The notes under the pieces were generated by a model that was not told where the DNA came from, made no database searches, and saw only the letters and a list, made by a program, of their open reading frames with translations. A program made the translations under genes and the position numbers. From Plantago elongata (lineage: Eukaryota > Streptophyta > Magnoliopsida > Lamiales > Plantaginaceae), in contig JAYMSP010001056.1 in the NCBI GenBank assembly GCA_036897095.1, forward strand, positions 1 through 36,831: a stretch of DNA of 36,831 nt. The letters are read 5' to 3'. Positions 20,241 through 30,856 of the stretch are shown here, piece by piece; position 1 is the stretch's first letter; every line of letters starts with the position of its first letter.

Positions 20241-21922
20241 ATGGCAAGACTCAGGAAATCGGCTCGAATAGTGTCTCCTTCAAGAGGAATACCAGTTGGG
20301 CATCCTCGAGGCATGCCTCCTACCCGAAAGACAGCAACTGCTCAAACCGCCATTCAGACAATGAGGAGTTATCCTAGTGACGGGCATACGAACACAGCTT
20401 CATCACAAGATGCTCCCCCGGACCTCACTGAGAGAGAGACCCGCTCCCCCTACGGTCCAACAACCTCCTTCATCAGGAGTGCACGAATCACCGGTTGGGA
20501 GAAATTTCACTCTACCGAACGGGACGGTCCTTTCTCCTTATGAGTTCGGGATGAACGACAATCAGTTCGGCTTGCTACTCAACGTCATCAAGGGATGTCT
20601 GGGTTTGAACAACGTTCAGCCGACACCCCTACAGCCCACTCCAGAACAGGCTGAGCCCGCACACTCGAGGCATGAGAGAAGGCCGGTCGAGGAAATAATC
20701 GTAGAAGGAATCCGAGACAATGACCTTCGTCATTTTATCAACCAGAGAACTAATTCCCGCGAGTGCTAGGAAAAGATTCTCGAATAGGCTAGAGCCGAAC
20801 CTGCCAAAACCAACCGGATTGCTTCCAATCCGAGGAAGGGCGAAGATTTTTCCGGAGAGAGTGTCATTGATCATGGCTGATCAAGCACCAGGAACCAATT
20901 TGGATCCGAAGACAGATCTATATCTGTCAGAAAGCTTTGGAAACGGAAATGGTGAAACTAAGCAAAATGGTCAATGCTCAGGACAAGGTAACAATGAGAG
21001 TTCCGAATCCGCTAAGCAATGATATCCATAGAGAAAGAAAACCAGCGGAGTGTACCATTCCGAACTTTGAGCGATACTTCGGAGATAGTTGTTCGGCGGC
21101 ACATCTCACCCGTTATGAATCCAAGATGGATATCAATGGACTAAACGACAACCTCAAGGCGCTCAACTTTTCTACTACACTCTTCAGAGAAGCAATGGAT
21201 TGGTGGACCAGCTTGCCATCCGGATCGATAAGGTCGTTCGACGATGTCTCCACACTCTTCCTAAAGAGGTTCCAAGAATCCAAGAGGAGGAAGAGATCCA
21301 TAGATCATCTAGCTGGAGTCATTCAGTCTGAGCATGAAGATCTTCGAACCTTCTTGGATAGGTTCACTTCGGAGGTCCGACAGGTGGAAACGCACAATAT
21401 TAAAGAACGGGTCCATCACCTGTATGCTAACACCATCAACCATGACCTCCGGAAGAATTTATCGAAGGAAGAAATCCTCAATGAAAGACAATTAGAGGAT
21501 ATTGTGATCACGTCTTGTATGGAGTTGAGTTCCGAAGGAATGTCCCCGTTAGAGCCAGGCAGAAAAGAGTCAAGGAATCCGCTAAACATGAGGCTCCCAA
21601 AGCTTGGAAACCAGACTCGAGGAGGGACATCCGAGGGAAACAAGAGTTTCAGAGAGAATGAACTTCTCCTAAAATGTATGCTGAATACACCCGATTGAAC
21701 CGTCCGAGGGAAGAGATTTTATCTATCATGGTAGATAAGAACCTAGATATCCAGTGGCCGAGGCCTTTCTACAATAATAGGAAAGGCAAGGAAGCCAGGT
21801 CCTATTGTGCTTTTCACAGACAAATCGGACACTCAACGGAAAAGTGTATTCAGCTCAAGACAGAGATTGAGACGCATATCCGAAGTGGTCAGCTCAAGGA
21901 GCCGTATTCTAGAGAAGAGTAG
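20241..21922 (+). pseudogene. gag: Tat gag (broken)
   Basis: Starts at ATG 20241 (MARLRKSARIV). The basic N-terminal part shifts frame near 20400-20540 and hits a stop at 20769. The core capsid-like retrotransposon gag domain lies at 20937-21698, with FREAMDWWTSLPSGSIRSF and LFLKRFQ as recognisable landmarks. A further 1-nt shift near 21675 moves the frame to the C-terminal part, which has the Tat-type zinc motif YCAFHRQIGHSTEKC (C-X2-H-X4-H-X4-C). In a working element this would form the particle and bind RNA. Here at least three breaks rule out a full product. Confidence 0.8.
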
Positions 21923-22051
21923 GTCCCGAGCAGAAGAAAAGAAAGGGGCCCAAGGCATAAGTCTATAACTCTTCCTCCTCAACCAAGAAATACTCCCCCA
22001 CCCGAGGCAAGAAAATATGAGGAATATCCGGAGGAAGGACACTACGAGAAC

Positions 22052-22651
22052 TTGCCTTACAGCGGGGTGATTAATGCCATAGCTGGAGGTCCGAGTGGTG
22101 GAGATAGTCGCAATGCCAGAGAAAGAACAACACAAGATATCCGAAACGGAGACTTGGTAAGAAATCTAGCACCTCCGAGGGGATCGAATATCATATCCTT
22201 TGATGATAGTGAGATACCTCCCCCTACATTCGGAAATGGAGACACCCGACCTCCTAACGTTCCGTTAGTAGTAGCCTTGGTAATAACAACTTACAAAGTC
22301 AACAAGGTTTTAGTAAATACCGACAGCTCTTCGGATATCATCTCCAAGAGAACTATAGATCAAATGAACTTGGGAGACATTGAATATGGAAAGGTAAACA
22401 CTTCACTATCCGGGTTCGGGGATGCGGTTGTCACACCCATCGGAACAATCAAGCTGCATGTTTCATTGGAAACCTCTCCGAGAAGAACGACCTAAACAAT
22501 GTTGTTCCTTGTTGTAGATAAAGCATTCAACTACAACGTCATCTTCGGAAGACCGGGCCTCAACCAGTTCCGAGCTATCTCGTCCCTGCTACACAACCGA
22601 ATCAAATTCCCCACTCCTTATGGAGTTGGAGAGGAATTAGGTAATAGATGA
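22052..22651 (+). pseudogene. prot: Tat aspartic protease (broken, catalytic Asp lost)
   Basis: Retroviral-type aspartic protease region. The active-site loop reads VLVNTDSSSDII where Tat elements have a D-[TG]-G-S-S pattern: the catalytic Asp is Asn and the next Gly is Asp. The C-terminal landmark YNVIFGRPGLN follows in the same frame, after a TAA at 22493-22495; a TGA at 22649-22651 ends the frame. Both stops are in frame with the RT that follows, so protease and RT were one pol reading frame. The protease would be inactive even without the stops. Confidence 0.8.
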
Positions 22652-23821
22652 GAAGCTTGGGAATGTTACATCCTGTCTACGAATGTGGCTACAAACCCGA
22701 TACTCTCCATATCTAAAGGGCCGAGCACATCACAACCCCCGAAGACCGAAATAGGAGTAGGAGCAGTTGATCACAAATTTCCTAAATCTGTCCGGATAGA
22801 GCCACACGAGACTATCAAAGAGATTCAGATTATCGAAGGCGATCCGGATAAAAAGACTAAGATAGGAACTGAGATGAGTTCCGAAGTAGAGTTGAAACTC
22901 ATATCTTGCTTCCGAAAGAATTCAGATATCTTTTCTTGGAGTACGGATGATCTCAGAGGGATAGATCCGAGGATAACAATTCACCGTCTGAACATGGACC
23001 CGACAGTCAAACATATCCGTCAGAAGAGGAAAGACTTCGGTCCAATTGAAGATGCAATCATAGCAGCCGAGGTGGAGAGATTATTAAAAGTCGGACATAT
23101 TGAAGAAGTAAGATATTCGGATTGGGTTTGCAATGTAGTCTTGGTGGAAAAACCTCCGGGCAAATGGAGAATGTGCAATGATTTCACCCGATTGAAATTT
23201 TTTTGTCCAAAAGACCCATATCCCTTGCCCCAGATTGATCAACTGGTAGACTCAACGTCTGGATGCGCCCTACTGAGTTTCATGGACGCATACAAAGGAT
23301 TCTACCAGATCCGAATGGCAAAAGAAGATGTCCCGAAGACAACATTCTTTGCAATTGGAGGAGTATATTGCTTCAAGGTCATGCCTTTCAGACTCAAGAA
23401 TGCCGGAGCAACATATTAGAGGCTCGTGAATAAAATGTTTAAGGATGAGCTCGGCAAGACCATGGAGGTTTATGTGGATGATATGTTGGTCAAGAGCAAA
23501 ACTGAAGAGAGCCATATCGAACACTTGGAAAATTGTTTTTCCATCCTTCGGAAGTACGGGATGAGCTTGAATCAGGAGAAATGCACCTTCGGAGTAAAAT
23601 GGGGAAAGTTCCTCGGGTACATGGTCACAGAAAGAGGGATTAGTGCTAATATGGAAAAGATCCGAGCCATCCTTGACCTGCCTCAGCCTAAGAATGTCAA
23701 CGAGGTGCAACAACTCATCGGAGGAATTTTGTCTCTTAGCAGATTCATGTCGAGATCCGCCGGAAAAGAATTTGCCATTCTTCAAGATCTTAAGGAAAGG
23801 GGACGGATTTGTATGGACTAA
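22652..23821 (+). pseudogene. pol: Tat reverse transcriptase (broken)
   Basis: Same frame as the protease. Landmarks: GKWRMCNDFTRLKFFCPKD, YPLPQIDQLVDSTSG, LSFMDAYKGFYQIRM and the catalytic VYVDDMLVKSK (about 23467-23499). A TAG at 23417-23419 sits where Tat elements carry Gln in a TYQR-type motif (CAG to TAG). After the thumb region (LGYMVTERGI) a 1-nt shift near 23795 moves into the RNase H frame. The YVDD core is intact; the stop before it would abolish the enzyme. Confidence 0.88.
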
Positions 23822-24269
23822 AGAGTGCGAGAAAGCCTTCGAGAGCCTCAAAACTTACTTACTATCGCCCCCACTTTTGTCGAAACCACTTGAGGGAGAA
23901 CCCTTATACTTGTATTTAGCAGTGACAAACGAGGCTATGAGTTCCGTACTAGTCCGGATCCAAGGAAATGACCACCTGCCGGTGTATTACTTAAGCAAGG
24001 CCCTTGCAGGTCCCGAACTCAGGTTCTTACATATTGAGAAACTAGCCTATGCTTTGATTCATACCGCCCGAAGGCTCAAACCTTATTTCAAATCTCACCA
24101 AGTTGTGGTCCTAACCAACGAACCACTCAAGCAAGTAATGGGTAAACCCGATCAATCCGGAAGACTCTTCAAATGGGCGATCAAACTCAGCGAGTATGAT
24201 ATCTCGTATCAAGCTCCGTCAGCTAAGAAAGCCCAATTGTTAGCCGACTTCATAGTCTCGAACCCATAG
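23790..24269 (+). pseudogene. Ty3/gypsy RNase H domain (broken)
   Basis: GFVWTKECEKAFESLK opens the RT-linked RNase H, followed by LYLYLAVTNEAMSSVLVR, PVYYLSKAL and LRFLHIEKLAYALIHTARR and the end ADFIVS. It degrades the RNA of the RNA-DNA hybrid in a working element. It is joined to RT by a frameshift and leaves frame again near 24258, after which the linker to the second RNase H is read in another frame. Confidence 0.82.
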
Positions 24270-24872
24270 ATCGGGAAATCCTGCCCGAGGCTCCCTTGTC
24301 TGAATCCTTGGTCATAGAAGAGGAGGAGCCAGACCATGAAAATGGCCTTTTCGAGAACCAGTGGATGTTCATTAAGGATACCATAATGGAAGTTGCTCCT
24401 GTTGAACCTGCTGACATTCGGATGGAAATAGAGAAGATTGAGACACCCGAGATTGGCATAGAAAAGCAAGTTCCCACATGGATCCTACAAGTGGACGGAT
24501 CATCCAATGGAAGGCTCGGAGGAATAGGTATCCACCTCTGAAGTTCCAAAGGAGCATAACTTCATTACGCCATTACTTTGGACTTTCGGGTGACCAATAA
24601 TGAAGCCGAATATGAGGCCCTTCTGGTATCGGATGGAAAAAGCACTTCAGGTGAAAAGGATCCGAGCTTATACTGACTCTCAGCTCGTGGAATCACAATA
24701 TTCCAGAGCTTTTATCACCAAGAGTCCAAGTATGATCTTGTACCTGGAAAGACTCAAAGAAGTCGCATCAAAGTTTGAAAACTTCTCACTTGAAAAGTCC
24801 GATAGATCGTACAATGAAAAAGCTGATTCTTTGGCTAAATTTGCTTCTGCATCCGGAGCTGTAGACACATGA
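24270..24872 (+). pseudogene. Second, archaeal-type RNase H (aRNH), broken
   Basis: After an acidic linker, WILQVDGSSNGRLGGIGIHL carries the first catalytic Asp (VDGSSN). In the same frame, past a TGA (24539-24541) and a TAA, comes TNNEAEYEALL with the catalytic Glu. A shift then leads to RAYTDSQLVESQY with the next Asp, and NEKADSLAKFAS ends the domain. This D-E-D layout after the normal RNase H is known as the acquired aRNH of Tat-lineage elements. The residues survive; the reading frame does not. Confidence 0.82.
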
Positions 24873-24916
24873 AGCATCATCCTCCTAACTCTCCGAGCTT
24901 CTTCTCTCCACAATCA

Positions 24917-26177
24917 GGATCTCCCTTTGTACCAAGTGGACGAAGAGAACTTGGATGACAGACATCCTGATTTACCTTCGGAATGGGACATTGCCCTCGG
25001 ATCCAACAGAGGCCCGGAAGATACAGTGCTGAGTACCTCGTTACTTCCTGCTTGAGGAAGAACTTTACAAAAGATCCTTCAATGGAACACACTTGCGTTG
25101 CCTCGGACTCCAAGAGGCTAAGACCATCCTGGAAGAAATACATAGTGGTAGTTGTGGCAGCCATTCCGGAGGAAGAACTCTTGCACAAAAGGTCATTAAG
25201 CAAGGATACTATTGGCGTACCATAGACAAAGACTTGGCTATTTATGCTCGGACCTGTGGCGACTACCAATTTTATGCCAACGTCCCGCATAGGCCAAGCA
25301 ATTCGATGATTCCGTCAATCATCTCGTGCCCATTCGGTCAATGGGGTATTGACATCGTGGGGCCTTTCCCCTGAGGAGTTCAACAAAAGAAGTTCTTGAT
25401 TGTAGCAGTTGAATACTTTACCAAATGGGTGGAAGCCGAAGCTGTGGCTATCATAACAGAAGCCCGAGTCCGAACCTTCATCTGGAGAAACATCATCTGC
25501 CACTTCGGATTACCTAGAGTTCTCATCTCGGATAATGGAGCCCAGTTCTCTGGACACAAGCTCAAAGAATGGTGCAAATCTCTAAAAATAGAACAACGCT
25601 TCACCTCAGTCGGATACCCCCAGGTGAATGGACAAGTCGAGTCCACCAACCGTACCATTGTGAAAATCTTGGAAAAGAGACTCAAGACATTCCAAGGAAG
25701 CTGGGTTGAGGACTTAGATGGAGCACTTTGGGCTCATTGGACCACTACAAGAACCGCCATCCGAGAAACTCCATTCTCCCTAGTATATGGTTCTGAGGCT
25801 GTCATACCTTCGGAGGTTATTGTGGAAACTCAAAGAATCTAATAATATCAGCCCAAAGACAATGAGATTTCCGGATGTATGAGCTTCAACTCCTCGAAGA
25901 CAAGAGGAATTCCTCCTTGGCTCATATCCTAAGGTACCAAACTTCGATTGCCCGAGCCTATAACAAAAATGTTTGCAAAAAGGATATTCAGATCGGAGAT
26001 TTGGTTCTAAGGAGACCCGACATCCTTAGTCATGTTGGAAAGCTAAAACCTAACTTGGAGGGTCCGTACAGAGATATAGGAGTCCGAAGCAATGGAAGTT
26101 TCGAGATGGAAGATCTCGAAGGAAGAGTGCTTAAGAGAACCTGGAACCCGAGAAATTTGCAAAAGTTTTATGCTTAG
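24917..26177 (+). pseudogene. int: Tat integrase (broken)
   Basis: The N-terminal zinc region (EIHSGSCGSHSGGRTL ... ARTCGDYQ) keeps His-His-Cys, but the last Cys of the C-X2-C pair is Tyr. The catalytic core has WGIDIVGPF, VLISDNGAQF and QVNGQVESTNR, giving the D, D, E triad. A TGA at 25373-25375 splits it after the first Asp. A break near 25840 leads to the C-terminal GPY-type module (KLKPNLEGPYRDIGV) and the pol end NLQKFYA at 26177. It would insert cDNA into the genome; here it is non-functional. Confidence 0.88.
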
Positions 26178-26691
26178 TTTGTTTAACTTCACTTTTGATT
26201 TATTCAAAGTCTATTTTGCATCCGACCAGTTGTAATTGAATTTCCGTCAAATCAATACGACGGTTGTCTTTCTCACAAACATGATCTAGCACATAGTTCG
26301 TCTTGAATATAAGAGTAGCGGTCGTGATATATTCCGAACTACAAATGATTTGTTGAAACATACAACTCATAGATGTTCAGGTATATCACAATACAATCCG
26401 GTCACAATACATTCAAAGAAGGTTAAAGTAAGAGTATAAGCACAAAATATCCGGAACATCCGGATATAGCATGCCAAATCAACATCAGTTAGCAGGATTC
26501 ATACAAAAGATCAAATTCAGATCATCCAAAGCAAGCATCAAACAGGAAGCCGAAGCTTCATTATCCGAAAGAAAAAATGATACGAGCAAATATTCAAAAC
26601 CAAAGAAGAGTGCAAGGAAAATAAAATTGTTTCGAGGTCCGAAGACCATACAGATTTAATGGAGCATACTCCGCCTTCAGATTCATTCTCT
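26178..26691. other. Spacer between pol end and antisense gene end
   Basis: Non-coding region where the sense pol and the antisense gene converge. It may hold terminators for both, but I see no clear signal. Confidence 0.5.
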
Positions 26692-27516
26692 TCATTCCAG
26701 GGCCTTGGAACTCCCCTCGCCAGCAACATTTCTTGCCTCCCAAGCCTCGTATGCCAGCCTCTCCTTCTCCACGAACTTCGGAGCCTCCTTTTCCAGATTG
26801 AGATCCGGTTGTCCACGAACCGGGCCCGGGATGTTCAACCAGTCACGATTATGCTCGACATACTCTTCCAAGGGCACCAAAAGATGTCGGAGCAAAACCT
26901 CGGGGACAAACTCCGGAAGGTAGGGGCCTCCATTGTTAAACTTCAGTTCCGGAGTCTCCATAGCAACTAGCTTGCTGAACTCGTCACTCATCAGCTCGGC
27001 ATCATCGAGAGGCTCGGCAGTGAATCGAGTGCCATCCGGATTATTGAACGGGCTCAAGTGCAGGGTCTTCGGATTGAAGCTACTCTGGAGTTGGTCCTTC
27101 AACTTTAGTTGCCTGATAGGAGAATCGAAACCGACCACACGAGCATAGTTTGTAGTACACATCAGGAAATACTGACACGACTTGGAGCTCAAAAAATCCT
27201 GAGCAGCCTTTACTCGGATGTGCATAAGGTTGTCAAGCATTTGCTCCTTAAAACTCCAGAACAACCCGAGCATTTCCCCAATGCCCTTCTTTTCCAGCGT
27301 GTCCCTCTCAGCCCAGATCGAAGCCAAATCACAAGCCAAGGATTGGAGATTCTCGTCCGACCTTTGGAGATTAGAGACAGCCTTTTGGTATTTGGACCGG
27401 TATTCTCGGCACTTTCCCTCCAAGTCCTTCACGCTAGCTTCGAATTTCAACAGCTGCGAATCAATCTCGGCCCTCTCCCCAGCCACGTGAGAATACGCTT
27501 AGACCACGACAAACAA

Positions 27517-27599
27517 CTACAAAGAAACGAATGAAAGAAACTTAAGGAAAATAAATACTCAAGGAAATTACTTTGGAAGTAGAAGCATCGGGTACTAAC
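27517..27599 (-). other. Possible second intron in the antisense gene
   Basis: Donor CGGAAG/GTTAGTACCC and acceptor TTTCTTTGTAG. It would drop a Phe/Ser-rich stretch that looks non-coding, but the joined frame meets a TAA six codons after the acceptor, before the VAGERAEIDSQ start of the coiled coil. Either that stop is decay or another acceptor is used. Confidence 0.4.
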
Positions 27600-28057
27600 C
27601 TTCCGGCTCACCGCCGCCAGTTTGGATATCCTTTTTACCTCATTCATCGCCACTAGCTTGGCCACCTCGGTCTCTAAGTCTGCATCCGAGCCGGAGACCA
27701 TAGCTGCTTTACCCTTCGCCTTCTTCGATGCAGGGAGAGAAACCTCCGAGGCCCTCTTGGATCCGTAGACAACCTTCGAAGTGGAAGATCTAGAAGCCTT
27801 GGGCGGCTTCTTTGCACCCGCCTCCTTAACCTTTCCTTGCTTCGGGGTTGGCATCCGGAGCTCCTCCATTCCTTTGGAGACCCGATCAGTGTTGATCTCC
27901 GAGAAGACCACTGCATTCACGGGCTCGTCCATCGGAAGGGTGGTCGAGACCTTGATAATCCGAGTTCTCTGGCCCTCAGTTTCCTTCCTCTCCTGATCCT
28001 CTCTTTCCTTCCTTTTCAATTCGAGAAGGGAAGACATGATGTAGTTAAACCAGTGTT

Positions 28058-28176
28058 CTGCAAAAATGAGAAAGAAGAATTGGTTAGATCTAGGCTATTT
28101 ATACTTAGAGCAAACATGGAAAAGTAAACACATATACTGAACACTCCGGATAAACGTCTACGGGACAATCACTAAC
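28058..28176 (-). other. Intron in the antisense gene
   Basis: On the minus strand it reads GCTTTG/GTTAGTGATT ... CATTTTTGCAG/AACACTGG. The left frame runs open to the donor and ends in a stop one codon later (GGTTAG). Splicing replaces that stop and joins the frame of the ATG at 28037, through seven codons (EHWFNYI). The length and the T-rich acceptor are normal for plants. Confidence 0.65.
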
Positions 28177-29036
28177 CAAAGCCTTGTGGCGGATTACCAC
28201 AGTAGCACTCCGGAGCTAACCCGACCAGGTATGGAAAAGGCGGACAAATCAACCCTCGGAAGAAATAAGTTTCAGTCCGATTCCTCCTCCAGAGAGCTTG
28301 CATCCACAGGGGTAGGTTTGGGATAGCGTTCGATCAGAAGGATAAGTCTCCCGAGAGAACTTCCTCGGAAACACCCACTTCTCCCAGCTGTCCTCAAGCT
28401 CACCCTCATTCAGAGCCGGACGGACAAAAAATTATCTCTTCCACCATTCGACACCGAGCGAAGAAATCGGATCCTCAAAGAAAGCATACCCGGACCTCAC
28501 CAAGAAGGAGTAATAGCCTGGACGTGAGTCACTAGCCTTTATCTCAAGTAGTTGCCGAAAATTGGCACCTCTCTCATCTGAGCAAGCCAGCGCCTCCGGG
28601 ACTCCTTCCTATGCTTCCTCCGGATCTCAGCATGAGTGCGGGTAATTCGGCGCCCAATCTCCTTCAGCACCCACAGGTCCTTCTTCGGACAAGATAGCTC
28701 GCTAAGCACCAGATCAAGATCCACCGGATCTTCAGATGTCCCTTCACCTGGGTATGCTGGGGAATGCCACACCCTACAGTCGCAGTTTATGAAGTCCCGC
28801 CATCCCTGGTATCCAGGGAAAACTGGAGCTTTGTAAGGGTGATTCCTCGGTCGACGAGCTCTATGTGACCGGATAGCAGGAGCCGCAAGCGGAGCATAGA
28901 ACAAAATGATGGCCCGATTCAAGTCCTCAACTGGAGCAGGTTCCAGATTTTTAGTAAGCAGAGGTACAGATGGAGGAGCGGCATATTCATCCTGGTAATG
29001 GGCCCATCGAGAATGACCGGACTGATTCTTTGACAT

Positions 29037-29661
29037 CCTACGAAATATAACAAATGAAGAGTATTACAAGTGGATCCGAAGACTAGCAGAGATCCGAATT
29101 GAAAAACCATGAAGAATAGTGAAACTTACCTCGCGAATTCTTCTCTTCACTTTGGATGGGTTAAAATTTTTTATTCACCGATGGTAAAAGTGAAAGCAAC
29201 AGCTCCCGTTTATAGGAGGATAATTTAGGCAACACATGCATTTATTGCTTCCCTCCTTCTGTGTGATCCAACAATCACGAGGCATCTTGAAAGATGAAAG
29301 GACATAAATGGTCATCCCATGCGCCGATCCGGATAGGTACATGCCAGGCACACTATCACTCTGGATGTCTCAACATTCGGATGATCAACACATCCTCTCA
29401 GATGTAATTAAGTTCGGACGTTTGAGAATTATCTTTCACATACAAATACTCCTTTCTCAACATTACAATTCGAACACCGTTGCTTCGGATTGTATGAAAA
29501 AGGGGGGGGGGGGGGGGGAGAGAGATACTCTCAAAAGGACTACAAGAACCATTAGACATGGATTTCTTTTTCTCAAGGGACGAATTGAACGGAAAAACTT
29601 TTCCTTTTTAAATAGTTCCCAACTATCGTCTACTAAGATACTTGGAAACTAGGGGGACATA
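29037..29661. other. aORF upstream region, G17 tract and polypurine tract
   Basis: Leader and promoter side of the antisense gene, then sense non-coding DNA. A run of 17 G (29502-29518) follows GAAAAA and is followed by GAGAGAG, a purine block that could be an extra polypurine tract. The likely plus-strand primer is AGGGGGA (29651-29657), 4 bp before the 3' LTR. Confidence 0.6.
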
Positions 29662-30466
29662 TGTTGATACGGGAATATGCAAAATCCATCATTGGGGCAT
29701 CCCGAGGACAAATCCTAGGGCATCACGGTATTACAAGAACAAAGCTCCGAGGATCCGAACCCCAGACCATCCGAGGTCACGATTAGGCAGGATAGAGGAA
29801 GAATACCGTGGCAAGGATAGCTGGAAAAATGCGTTACATCTGAGGATAACGTGTCCGGACCCTCATCTCATATGCACATACGAACCTAAAGATAACCAAG
29901 TGTGGCAAATCATAATATGTCAGTAAGGGAGGGCTCTATTCCGGACACTTCGGTCCGGAACAATCACTTCGGATGTATCTACGTGTGGAAAGACGCCGAT
30001 GCACTCAAAGCCTACGAAATGACTAATCTAGCCCTGTAGCCCAAATGCTATATGGTTATGGCAATCATATGATCTGCGGGCTTAATTAAGCTCTATTAGC
30101 CCAACACTTGGTACAATCCAACAATTCTGGCCCAAGAAGGGAATTAATCTCTATAAAAAGGGAACACCTTTCAAGGTAAACCCAAGTAAGTTTGCTCACT
30201 TAATCTCTACACTATACTACAAGCCTATTGCCTTTAATTATACAGTGTTGACTTACAATCACTCTTGAGTAAAGTCTCGTATACGGTTTGATCTAAGGCA
30301 AATCGGGTCTAAAGGTTCTAACCCCCCCTCTCTCAAGTCATCTGTGCAGATTCGAGTATTAGGTTCCGGGCAAACGGAGTGAAGCTTGAGCCATCCGAGG
30401 TCTTGAAGAATTGTGAGAGTTGATTGGTTTTTTTTAATATCCATAGTTGGGGCTTTTACCTCAACA
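29662..30466 (+). repeat. 3' LTR, complete (805 bp)
   Basis: Starts TGTTGATACGGG and ends TTTTACCTCAACA, so the ends form the inverted repeat TGTTGA/TCAACA. It has a TATAAAAA box at 30152-30159 and contains the segment missing from the 5' LTR, including a perfect 8-bp hairpin (TTCCGGAC/GTCCGGAA, 29939-29960). It matches the 5' LTR base for base over long stretches with scattered changes, so the copy is not very recent. The flanking base run after it is AGAATCTGG. Confidence 0.88.
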
Positions 30467-30829
30467 AGAATCTGGAAACTTCTTGTTTACTAGTAAATGT
30501 TGTAGCTCAAGAATCCAGTATCCATTCTGGAGATGTATGCGTATGTAGGATGATTGGCTGTCATTAGTCTTGACATACTTAATCTGAGCAGCAGCTGGTA
30601 TTTCTTCTTGTTCTTTCTCTTGAGCTCTGCTGAACTGCATGTTCCTACACATTCTTCTGTTCAGTCCTTTCTCCAGTTCTACTTGCTTTCTGGAATTTTT
30701 GCTGGAAGATCCACCTTGAATTCACTTGGTGGTTCCAGAAGGACTTCTTCGATTTTCAGCCAGAGGAGGCTCAGATAGGATTTTCACTCTTCTTCTCTTC
30801 CTGTGAAGTGGATGCTCATCTCTGTCAAT

Positions 30830-30856
30830 CTCATCATCATCATCATCATCATCATT
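30830..30856. repeat. (TCA)n microsatellite
   Basis: About nine TCA units inside the env-like gene. On the minus strand it reads as a TGA/GAT/ATG repeat, depending on frame. Confidence 0.8.

Larger units (their letters stand above)
26692..29036 (-). pseudogene. Antisense extra gene (aORF) of the Tat element, spliced
   Basis: Opposite strand, between integrase and 3' LTR, the place where Tat elements carry antisense ORFs of unknown role. Start ATG at 29036 (MSKNQSGHSRW). The first 165 codons are Arg/Pro-rich and go out of frame near 28545. The next block has PGYYSFLVRSGYAFF and VEWWKR, followed by a TAA (about 28433) and FFVRPALNEG, resembling conserved plant aORF text. A 119-nt GT-AG intron (28058-28176) then joins PPQGF to EHWFNYIMSSLLELK in frame. 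The middle part is Lys/Arg/Glu-rich with a nuclear-signal-like KKAKGKAA. After a possible second intron (about 27517-27599) the last 264 codons form a coiled coil (EIDSQLLKFEASVKDLEGK) and an acidic tail ending GEGSSKALE. The function is unknown; the family tie rests on position and pattern. Confidence 0.65.
19641..30466 (+). mobile_element. Ty3/gypsy LTR retrotransposon, Tat lineage, degenerate
   Basis: Order: 5' LTR, tRNA-type PBS, gag, protease, RT, RNase H, second (archaeal-type) RNase H, integrase, antisense extra gene, polypurine tract, 3' LTR. RT-RH-INT order marks Ty3/gypsy. The second RNase H and the antisense gene between integrase and 3' LTR mark the Tat (Ogre/Retand-like) lineage. 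All sense domains contain stops or frameshifts, so the copy is not autonomous. It is nested in a copia element on its right; the left border is rearranged and lacks a matching target duplication. Confidence 0.9.

Noticed and set aside
26659..27534. Plus-strand frames of 70-140 residues opposite the antisense gene
   Set aside because: Shadow frames of the minus-strand coding region, with no domain and no start context.
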